Assembly (NCBI GenBank): GCA_022560025.1
Contig: JAFISE010000050.1
Location: forward strand, 124,001-188,000
DNA: 64,000 nucleotides
Reading direction: 5' to 3'
DNA from: Stagonosporopsis chrysanthemi
Lineage: Eukaryota; Ascomycota; Dothideomycetes; Pleosporales; Didymellaceae
Part shown: positions 54,563 to 64,000 of the stretch, piece by piece
Position numbering within the stretch: position 1 is the first letter of the stretch
Layout: every line of letters begins with the position of its first letter
Position numbers and translations under genes: made by a program
The notes under the pieces: model-generated
What the model was told of the DNA's origin: nothing
Databases searched by the model: none
What the model saw: the letters and a program-made list of their open reading frames with translations, nothing else

Positions 54563-56432
54563 TAACGTACTTTATAGGCAAGTTGCCTATATAAATAAGT
54601 TGCTTACTTTTACTAAGACTTTACTAAACTACTCTACCTATATAAGTACTTTGCTAACAAGCTTAAAAAGACGTATTAAACAAATATTAGATACAGCTTG
54701 CACTTTAAGCTCTTAAAAGAGACGTAAATCTGTCCTAGTAACATGCTGTAGCAATCTATAGCGTTCTTTAAAAGATACTATCTAATTAATATACAAGATA
54801 ACCTTTATATACTAATATAATACCTAACTTATAAAGACTAGACAATAATAAAGAGTAGGTAATTGTTAAGTATATACTTAAGTTAGATGCGTAAAGATTT
54901 GCTCTCTGCCTGTTAGCTATAGCTAATATAGCTAATTCTTTGCATACTAAGCATAGTCTAAGCTATATTAGCCTAAACTAGCCTAGTATGTTTGTTTAGT
55001 GCTAACTAGAGCTTAAGGTAAAGTTTAATTGCAAGTATAACTACAAGAGAGCTTATTACAAGGATTCTAAGGTAATTTAGGGCTAGTTTAGCCTAGTAGC
55101 TAATATTAAAGCTAAGTATAGTATCTAAGATAATAATACCTATAACTTTAATAAGACAGGCTTTATAATAAGCTAGATATCTATTAAAGTAGTTGTTATA
55201 GCTTTAGAGAGACAAAGACAACTAAAGTAGGTCTAGCTAGGCAATAAAGAGTAGACAATAGTTATTAAGAGTATTAATACTAAAGAGTAGGCTATTTTGC
55301 CTTTTATTATCTTCTAAGGCTATAAATACCTCTTAAACTAGTATAGAGAAGAAAATCTACCTTATAATTAGGTTATTAAAGTCTCTAAGAACAGCTAGAC
55401 TACTAACAAACTTAGTCTTAAGTAGTTAAAGTATTTTAACGCGTATATAAAAGAGTATACTGTTAGTAGCTACTATCTACTAGTTATTAATAGTTATAAG
55501 AGCTACAACTTGCTAGATTTCTAGAAATACTACAAAGATAATAAGATTATTACTGTATATGTACCTTTGTATTTATTACACCTTTTGTAGCTACTTAATA
55601 TAGGCTGTTTTGCCCCTTTTAAGAAGGTATATAGGCAGTAAGCTAAAGACTTTATATATAACTAGATTAACTATATTATAAAGCTTAAGTTTCTACTATG
55701 CTTTAAAGCAGCTTACAATGCTATATTTACTTCTTGCAATATCTAAAGAGAGTTCTAAGGCGCTAGACTAGTCTTTTTAAACTTAGAATAGGTTATAATA
55801 AGCCTTAATATAAAGCTGCGCACTCTATTACTATAACTCTCTAATAATAATAAGCTCTAGTAGTTACAAACTCTTAGCAATATTCTAGAACTTTAGTTGC
55901 AATTAACTTTAATTTAAGAAAAGTATAAGAAGTAGCAAGGTAGCTTACTTAATTCTATGCTAAGCGCGCTTAAGCACTATACAATAAAGAGAGTAATTTT
56001 ATTATATAAGCTAGTTTTAGCACAACAAAAGAATACTAAGTTTTACACAGCTCTAGCAGCTAATATAGAATATAAATTGTATAAAAGAAAGCAAATCTAG
56101 AAGAAAGAAACTCTTATAGTTAAAGAAGAGTAGTAAATAGCAGCTCTAAAGGAGTTTAGAGCACGTAGTAATAGTAAGAAGTTAAAAAAGTGTGCATGCG
56201 CTAAAGTAGGTAAGACCTTCTAATAGTACTATAGACAGTATAATTAAACTAGGTATAATACGCAAATGTGCAAGAATAATATAAAAGTAGTCTCTAAATA
56301 ATATTCTAACCTGTACTATACTTTGTAGCACTAGAGTGTAGTATTTTAAGCTATAATAAGGTAAGGTTTAACAAGGTCTTAGTAAAAGTAAGCAACTTGC
56401 TTATATAGGCAACTTGCCTATAAAGTACGTTA
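54563..56432 (+). mobile_element. pogo/Fot1-type transposon C, 1,870 bp
   Basis: The ends TAACGTACTTTATAGGCAAG (54563) and the inverted copy finishing AAAGTACGTTA (56432) share the internal motif TTGCTTACTTTTACTAAGAC with element B, so the two are close relatives. The right flank is TA; the left reads AT, probably mutated. The plus strand decodes to YNFNKTGF, LLVINSYKSYNLLDF, LLQLLNIGCFAPFKK and ALKEFRARSNSKKLKK. Many stops; inactive. Confidence 0.88.
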
Positions 56433-56447
56433 TATTTTTTTTTAACT

Positions 56448-56743
56448 AGTAGACTAGGAAAAAATAAACTTTAGTAACAAATTAGATATTAAAACTTAGT
56501 AAAGTAACTAGTAAACTAGCTTGAACTTTAGTATTAGAAAATACTAAATTTCCTATCTAGCTGTTTAGATACTCTATTTTTTAAATAATATAAGTATTTT
56601 TTAAAGAAAAACATAGTATTTCTAAAGAACTAGATAAGAATTTTATTATTTTCTAATACTAAAGTTAAAGCTAGTATACTAGTTACTCTAAAAATTATTA
56701 ATATTTAAGTTTATTACTAATGTTTAAATTTTTATAGTCTACT
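56448..56743. mobile_element. Foldback/MITE with about 125-bp inverted arms
   Basis: The left arm starts AGTAGACTAGG and the right arm ends TATAGTCTACT. The arms pair over most of their length (for example CTAGTTACT and TCTAATACTAAAGTT with their complements), leaving a spacer of about 50 bp. It has no coding capacity and lies 15 bp right of element C. Confidence 0.75.
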
Positions 56744-57074
56744 ATTTTAAAAAATAAATACTTTAAATAGTAGAAAGTTTAGAAAACTTTCTATTATAAA
56801 GTTGTAGAGACTTGAAATTTACTTATAGTAACTCTAATAAAGTATCTGAGTTTCTAAACTAGATAAAGTATTATCTAGCTTTAAAAATACTAGATTTTGC
56901 TACTTTTATAGTTTTACTAGTAAAAAGCAGGTGTTATACAAATCTAGACATTACGTGCACAGACATAGTACTGTATCTGTGTACTTAATATATAAACTTA
57001 GTTAATTTGCTAAACTACTAAAACACCTTTATCTTTATACCTCTATAACAATATAATATAATAAGATTATAAAA

Positions 57075-58780
57075 AGCTTTATTAGAGTATAATACGTTTA
57101 TATCTAAAAATAAGATATTGTAGTCTAAAATAGTAGAAAAGTATAGTGTTGTATAGTTAATATTAACGCATATATAGAGGGGTAAGATGCGTTTGCAACA
57201 AGAAGAAGGTATTGCACGCTGTAACTTACAACTATAATAAGAGAAAGAGATTATAAAGTATATAAAAAAGCTTACTACTTGTTATATACTTTTTATAAGA
57301 AAGACAATATAAAATTTTGCATTATCTATAGCTAAGGAATATATAAGCAAGAGCTAGATTACTTAGTTTATTAACAACTACTCTATCTATCTTATCTCTT
57401 AATACTTAATAGAGATAGACACTAATTATTATAATACTAATTTATATTAAAAGTATAAGCTCTACTTTAACTTACTATAATACAAGATTACTAAATATAA
57501 AGTTAACAGCTACTATATATATAATATAGATAAAAAGAGCTTTAAAATTAAGATTACTACTAGACCTAAATATATATTTAGTAGGTAGATATAAATAAAG
57601 AGAGAAGTTAAAGTATTACTTTAAGATAGTAATTGTGCCTAGATTACGCTGCTAGCCTGTGTGTGTAGTAAACTAGTAATAGGACAGCACTACTGCTAGG
57701 CCTCTTCTACAAGTCTACTGATAGTACTTTGTAATTAAGCTAGGTAAAGGAAGTATAGCTAGGGATACACAATGTACTTATTTTCTCTTTACCTACTAGC
57801 TAGACTAATAACAATATAGCCCTTGTCTAGCTTTAAAAGGTATTTAATTACTTTACTATAACTAAGGCATAGAAAAAGTAGTATCTCTTAATTCTTAATA
57901 GCTATAGATTCTATATAATAATAGACTTAATTAACTACTATAATTAGAATAAAATCCTCTTAGCTATCCTTCTTCTTTACTTAACTTACATACTGCAGCT
58001 AATAGACGTAGTATTATTTAAGCTTCTCTTAACTATTTAGTTAAAAAAGAGTAACTTCTTCTACCTATTTTAGAAGGCCTAGATAAGCATGTTTACTTAG
58101 AGGTTAATACTTAAGTCTTTTAAGGCAACAAGTATAGCGCCTCTCTAACCTAATATTATCTTTTACTGCTTTGCTAAGCCTTTTTTTTAAGCTTTTAATA
58201 CTAGCAGAAGCTTTTTTTTAACTTATTCTAGTAAAGATTAGCTTAAAATTAGGACTTTACTATACAAAGAAGCTAAGGATAAGAATAGTAAGGAGCTAAA
58301 GAAGATTAGCTACTCTCTCTACTATATCTTAGTCTAAAACTAGCTACTCTACTATAAGATAGCAGGCCTAGAAGAGGTTCTTAAGACTTAAAAGAAGTAT
58401 AAGAAGAAGAGTAAGCTTCTTAACTTCTAGGAATCTAAAGAGGATTATAGTAGAGTAGTTTTTTACTCTCTTTATAAGATTAATAAAGCACGCTAGTATA
58501 AGTAAGTAAAATAATAAGAAGCTAAGGCAGAAAAGGCTAGAAAAGTAGACATAGCTAAACTTAGGCATGCTAATAAGCTATACAAAGAGCAAGTAGCTTA
58601 GAAAAAGTGTAAGTAGTAGGTAAGAGAGAAGAGAGAAAAAGACTCTATTAAAGCTTAGAAGGCAAAAAAAGTAGCTAAACTCAAAGCTAAAAAAAAATAT
58701 TAGAAGCAAGCTTATAATACTTAAAAAGCTATACAATTGTTTTAAATAGCTTTAAAAGCTTTTATAGTAAAAAAAAAAGC
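57075..58780 (+). mobile_element. Second pogo-like transposon family, copy 2 (nearly full transposase)
   Basis: Read through stops, the plus strand gives most of a pogo/Fot1-type transposase: an N-terminal HTH-like region (VVQLILTHIQRGKMRLQQEE), ITQFINNYSIYLISQ, YIYNIDKKSF, VLLQDSNCAQITLLACVC, YILQLIDVVLFKPLLTI (family LQPLDVVLFKPL) and a lysine-rich C-terminal helix (IAKLRHANKLYKEQVA). From 57578 on it parallels copy 1 and preserves the empty sites of both hAT-type insertions. Inverted ends were not found. Confidence 0.8.
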
Positions 58781-59076
58781 TTATATATTGTGTAGCAAGT
58801 GCTTATAGTTATTTTGTACTTATAATACTTCTTTTACCTACTTATACTTATACTACTTATAGTAGCTAAAGAGTAACTCTATATAAGTAGAATATATAAT
58901 AAAATATTGTTATATAAGTTTATAAAGTACTTTAATAAAATATTTTGCAATAGTAACTATTATATTATTATAATTCTACAAAGAATGCAGCATAGTAGAA
59001 TAAGTAACTAACTAGAATTCTAACAACAGCTAGAGGTTAGAGCATAGGACAAAGTAATTACAGGTTACGTAACTTG

Positions 59077-59199
59077 CTTGTTAACAAGTATACACAGACT
59101 ACAGCTTGTTAATAAGTATACACAGACTACTGCTTGTTAACAAGTATATATAGACTACTACTTGTTAACAAGTATAATATAATTCTGCTTATTAACAAG
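59077..59199. repeat. 28-bp tandem repeat with palindromic core CTTGTTAACAAG
   Basis: CTTGTTAACAAG or close variants start at 59077, 59105, 59133, 59161 and 59188, four steps of 28, 28, 28 and 27 bp, separated by TATACACAGACTAC-like spacers. The core is a perfect 12-bp palindrome. Another partial core lies near 59,240. The array lies just upstream of the gypsy gag. Confidence 0.9.
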
Positions 59200-59399
59200 T
59201 AACTATAACTATATCTTATTAAGCTAACTTTAGTTACTTATTAACAAGTATTTTATAGTTATAGTATATAGTACAGTAAGAATATAAACTCTTATAGTTT
59301 GTGTTTAACCTAAGTAATAATCTAAGTTATTAGATCTTAACTTTAACCTTTAAGCTAGACAGTCTACTTTGTACTACTTATTATTACCTCTACTTTTAA

Positions 59400-62300
59400 G
59401 ACAGATAGATAGTATCTGTACTTTTTACTATAAACTCTTATTACTGTATTTATCTTTAAAAACTAATTAAACAGTGCTTATAAGCTTTGCTTAAAGTACA
59501 ACCTTAATAGTTTAAACACTTTTAAGATATTTACTACCTTAGAAAACTAAGCTACTTTAAGCAGCTTTAACAAAGCTCTACTTATATACAAGGTAGCTCT
59601 TAGAAGCAATACAATTTCTATTGCAAAGCCTAACTTCTACTATAGAGACTGTAATAAGCTAAATAAATAGCTACTCTTGTAAGACTTGATCTTTACTTTT
59701 TAGAGACAGAGCGTACTAAAAGTCTAGCAAGTTACTCTTATAGCTAGTTATATGCGTAACTAAGCTTTAAAGTAGATTAAGCTATTTCTCTAACAGTACA
59801 CTGTAAGAGAAGCTCTAGACAAAGTTAATAAATAGATATATGACGTTAATAACTTTAAAGAAAAGATTAAGACTATCTTTAAAGTTATTAATAAACTAAG
59901 GATTGCCTAACACAAGATTTAGCATATCTAACAGCGCAACTCTGCTGCAGACTATGCTGCTAACTTCTAACAACTTGCAGCTAACACTAACTAAGACAAT
60001 ACTACTCTACTTACTATATTCTAACAAGGCTTTAAGCTAAGAGTTAAAGAGAAACTAATATATAGCAGTATACAGCTTAACACCTTTAATATACTTATTT
60101 AGGAAACTATTAATATTAACAACTAACTTTATAAACTTAACTAAGAACTTAGTTATAGAATTTATAATAGCTAATAAAACGCGTTTACTACTTAATAACA
60201 CTAGCTCTAGAGAGAGAATAATAACTTTTAATATAAACAATATAAAAGACAGTATCTGCCTAATACCTTACAATATATCTATACAGGAACTAGTAACTAT
60301 TATAGCTTTAAAGCTATAAACCTCTCTAATCTTAACAAGAGACCTAAGTATTAAGACTATAAGAACAAAGGTAGTAAAAGAAGTAATAAGCTTTTAGTAA
60401 CTTGTTATAGCTGTAGCAAACAAGGCTACTATACTAAAGACTACTAAAGCAAGAACAAAGTTACGCAGCAGCTTAATATACTTACTAGCAAGATAGACTC
60501 TTCTAATACTAGTAAATAAGAAATACTTACTAAAGATATAAGATATCTTATAAAAGACCTAGAGATAGGATCTAGGACAGATAACAGATATATTATACCT
60601 AACAAAGACTAATAAAGCATCTAAAGTAGAGCACTTATACTATATAAGCTTAACAAAGTTATATACTAACTAGCGCAGTAAGTAAAAGATATATACTAGA
60701 ACCTAGTATTTAAAGAAAACTACAATAGAATAACTAAAGTCTTAGACTAACAACTAGAAAAACAAAAACACTAGACTAGTATTGCTAACTATAAGTCTAA
60801 TAAACGCATAGCACGTAATAAAGCAGTATATAACTAGAAGTACACTTATAATAATAATATACTTAATATTATAAATAATAAGCTTAAAGTAGCTTATATT
60901 AAGTTATAGAAGTTACTTTAGTAACTTTTAACTAACTATGCTAATATAAAAACTTAAACTTAGATAATAGTACTCTTTTAAGTTTGCAAGAACTATAAGA
61001 ATACCTTAGTATCTATCTACTAGCTCTTAAAGATACAAGACAAATAGCAAGTAGAATAGTTTAACAAATACTACTGTAATAATTACGCTATAACTACTAA
61101 ACTAAGATAATATAGCAATAATATATATAGCCTAGACAAGCCTAACTTTAATAGGGCCCTAGCACAATACAGCAACTTACTACTAATATGTACACTAGAC
61201 TTACAGAACTTATAACACTTTACTACTATATAGACTGTGTGTAGTAATAATAGCTACACAATATACTATAAAGACAAGCTCTATAGTAGATAGTTCTCTA
61301 GTACTAAATATAAGTGTTATAAGAAGTAGTATAAATATACTAATAATATATGCAAAAACTACTTCTAACATAAATAATAACAGAAATACTTTCTAGAAGA
61401 AAAAATAATATAATATGTATACTTAAAATAGTTATTAGTTAACAAGTGCTACTTAAACTTATATTAGCAACAATGCCTATACTAAGACTGTAAGCTTTAT
61501 AAAAAAAGCTAAGATACAGAATAGATTTCTTAACTTATACAAAATAGACAGCAAGAAAGAGCCTTTTTTAGACGCGTGCTAATATTAAGCACTAGAGATT
61601 AATCTATTAACTTTATTAGAACTAATTACTTTATCTAAATCTCTATTTTACTAAATAGCTAATAGATAATAATAATAATAGTAGACTTAAGAGTATAAAG
61701 AAATTACGTGTCTTAAGCTACTATTAATTATACAGGTATAACTAAGCAAAAAAAAAAAATAAGCTATACTCTTTATAAGTTGCTAACAGAGAACTAATAC
61801 TAGGAGAATCTTTAGTAACTAATAAAGTAGTACTACAACCTCTAAGAATACAAGATTACTATAAGTTTATAACCCTAGACGTGTTAAGCATAGCTACTTA
61901 TGCTGTTATATTAGGATTGCTATAGTTATAATATTACAACCTATAGATAAATTAGACGTATAGTAAGTTAATACTATAAAGAGACTGTGTCTATAGTATA
62001 TTATAGTTAGAGCCTTTACAAGCCTTAAAGCAGCTAAACAATAAGAAAAAGACTTGTAATATTCTTTTAACTAAGACAGGCTAAATATAAGTAGTTAACA
62101 ATATAAAGACTAACTAGCTCTTAGCTTACAAAGTAATAGTTAAAGAAAAGAGTGTACTTCCTACTATTTCTAATATATACAGACAGTATGCGCAGATATT
62201 TAAAGAAGAGCTTATAGCAGAAGCCTTGCTTAAGCATAAATCTTAGAATTACAAAATTAAGCTCTAAGAAAGAAAGCAACTTACTTTTAGGCTAATATAT

Positions 62301-64000
62301 TAGTTATTAGAGAAGGAACTTAATATACTGTATAAGTATATTATAGAGAACTTTAAGAAGAGATTTATTAGACAATTAGAATTATCTGCAAAGTACCTTG
62401 TTCTATTTATACTAAAGAAAGATAGTAAGCTATAACTTTATATTAACTTTAGAAAGCTTAATAATATTATAATTAAAAATTAGTACTCTCTACTTAATAT
62501 AGCAGAGCTACAAGATTAATTACAAACAGCTTAGTACTTTACTATATTAGACTTAAGAAGAGTATATAACCTTATCTGTATAAAGAAAGGCAAAGAATAA
62601 AAGATAGTATTTAGGACACAATACAGACTCTACAAGTACCTTGTTATGCTGTTTAGTCTAACAAACGCACTAGCTACGTGCTAAGAGTTAATTAACAACG
62701 TCTTTAGAGTATATCTTAACAAGACAGTAGTAGTATATCTAGATAATATCTTAGTATACTTAAAAACACTAGAAGAGCACATACAACACATTATAGAAGT
62801 GCTAGAATACTTAAAGAAAGTAGACTTCTAATTAAAACCTAAGAAGTATAAATAGTATACAAAAAAGTAGAATTCCTAGAGTTTGTTATAAGATAACATA
62901 GAGTAAAGATAAGCAATACTAAGATAGATATAGTAAAGAATTAGCTTACTCTAATAACAGTTAAAGGGATTTAAGAATTTCTTAGGTTTGTTAACTTTAA
63001 TAGACACTTTATTAAAGATTACTCTAAAAAGGCCTTACTACTTATAAAGCTTACGCAGAAGAACATACTCTTTAAATAGAGAGAAGAACAAGATAATATA
63101 TTTAAGTTACTATAACAAGCGTGTATTTACCTCTTAATACTAATTATATTTAAAAGTAACAAGCCTATACAAATAGAGACAAATACCTTAGATTTAGTAT
63201 TAAGAGCATATATTACGCAAGAAAAAAATAAGCAATAGTACTTAATTGCTTATTACTTATAAAAATTCTTAGAGCTAGAAGAATAATATAATATATATAA
63301 CAAAGAACTATTAGTAATTGTTTTAGCTCTAGAATATTAGCAAGTATATATAGAAAGTTGTTTAGAACTTACAATCTATATAGATTACAAGAACCTAGTA
63401 CACTTAACTACTACTAAGGTCTTAAACAGACAATAAGTAAGATAGTTAGAAATACTAAGACAGTATAAGTTTAAAATACTATATACCTTAAGCAAAGATA
63501 GTAGCAGAGTAGACGCTCTTAGCTAAAGATATAACCTTACAAGTAAAAAGACAATTAATAAAGCTACTATTCTAGAGATTAATAAAGACAAATCTCTAGG
63601 ACTATTACAGTAGCTTAACCTAATTATGCAAGTTTAGAAGAAATAACACATACTAATATAAGTACTAGACAAATTAAAAATAAAGATTATAAAAGATTAC
63701 TATAAAAATATGCTTTATAGACACCTAGGAATTACATGCACTATAGAACTTATTAGACAATACTATAAGTTTCTAAATATAAAAAACAAGGTTACTAAGT
63801 ATATTAAGAACTGTATTACTTATTAATAGAACAAATACAGTATATATATAAAATATAGAGAAACACAAGTAATAAAGCTACTAACAGTACTATAAACAAA
63901 TATTACAATAGATTTTGTTATTTAGCTACTTATATCTAAAGACTTTGTTATAGACTATAAATACAACTTAATATTTATAGTAGTAGATAGATTTATAAAA
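59400..64000 (+). mobile_element. Ty3/gypsy LTR retrotransposon, gag-pol, truncated by the window edge
   Basis: Decoding through stops shows, in order: gag (FQQLAANTNQDNTTLLTIF, knuckle-like CYSCSKQGYYTKD at about 60.4 kb); a protease-like region near 61.6-61.8 kb; reverse transcriptase (KKDSKLQLYINFRKLN, FTILDLRRVYNLICIKKGK, YLDNILVYLKTLEEH at 62.73-62.78 kb); RNase H; and integrase (HLGITCTIELIRQYYK, then INCITYQQNKYS-like zinc-binding and the start of the core) up to 64,000. Order RT-RNaseH-integrase identifies Ty3/gypsy. The polymerase YLDD box reads YLDN (GAT to AAT), so the enzyme is dead as well as interrupted. The 5' LTR should lie between about 58.8 and 59.4 kb but I cannot define it. 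Confidence 0.85.

Larger units (their letters stand above)
36363..64000. other. AT-rich, RIP-mutated transposon block
   Basis: Composition switches abruptly at about 36,360 from balanced to strongly AT-rich, with TpA everywhere and only three short frames over 60 codons in 27.6 kb. When TAG/TAA are read as former CAG/CAA, transposase and reverse-transcriptase sequences emerge, as expected if CpA to TpA mutation (RIP) acted on repeats. Individual elements are listed separately. Stretches not covered by them (for example 56744-57070 and 58781-59076) show no readable feature. Confidence 0.9.

Noticed and set aside
36363..58090. Direct repeats at 36.4 kb and 57.6 kb as LTRs of one 21-kb element
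   Set aside because: The repeated sequence decodes as pogo-type transposase and continues, after removal of insertions, far beyond an LTR. They are two copies of a DNA transposon.
59077..59199. CRISPR array
   Set aside because: Spacing of 28 bp with near-identical spacers is a simple tandem repeat; the genome is eukaryotic and there are no cas genes.

Overview
This window looks like nuclear DNA of a filamentous ascomycete, probably a Dothideomycete (inferred from protein style, not proven). The genes carry 44-84 bp GT-AG introns with clear branch points, and the products are typical fungal families: a CFEM-domain receptor-like protein, a DUF6594 protein, a siderophore transporter and one-chain urease. 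No tRNA or rRNA gene was recognised.

The window has two compartments with an abrupt border near 36,360. Bases 1-36,360 are gene-bearing with balanced composition. In order they hold: the 3' part of an APC amine/amino-acid permease (+); a GC-rich gene-free stretch with two short tandem repeats; a low-complexity hypothetical gene (+); an RRM gene (+) that appears to use a GC-AG intron; an UNC93-like membrane protein (-); urease (+, five exons); a siderophore-type MFS transporter (+) with two exact SreA-type GATA motifs upstream; a four-exon gene (-) joining a retropepsin-like domain to a coiled coil; a DUF6594 gene (+); a class III (GABA-type) aminotransferase (+); a CFEM/seven-helix gene (-); an aquaporin (-); dolichyldiphosphatase (-), head to head with an RWD-RBR ubiquitin ligase (+); and an SDR dehydrogenase (-). 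The last two genes before the border are broken: a sugar-transporter pseudogene and a Zn2Cys6 regulator cut off by a transposon.

Bases 36,363-64,000 are an AT-rich block of old transposons mutated in the way repeat-induced point mutation (RIP) acts. There are almost no open frames, TpA is everywhere, and glutamine codons read as TAG/TAA, yet protein families can still be read through the stops. I resolve a 7.9-kb hAT element with an 8-bp target duplication; non-autonomous relatives with the same ends; three pogo/Fot1-type elements with ends near TAACGTA and about 65-70 bp inverted repeats; two copies of a second pogo-like family; further pogo fragments; two foldback elements; and two Ty3/gypsy elements, the second running off the right edge inside integrase. 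Nesting gives a relative insertion order. Two long fossil reading frames, near 42.1-43.3 kb and 53.6-54.5 kb, match nothing I recognise.

The genes do not form one pathway. The themes are nutrient acquisition (permease, urease, siderophore uptake, aquaporin, GABA-type aminotransferase) and a genome-defence landscape next to decaying genes.
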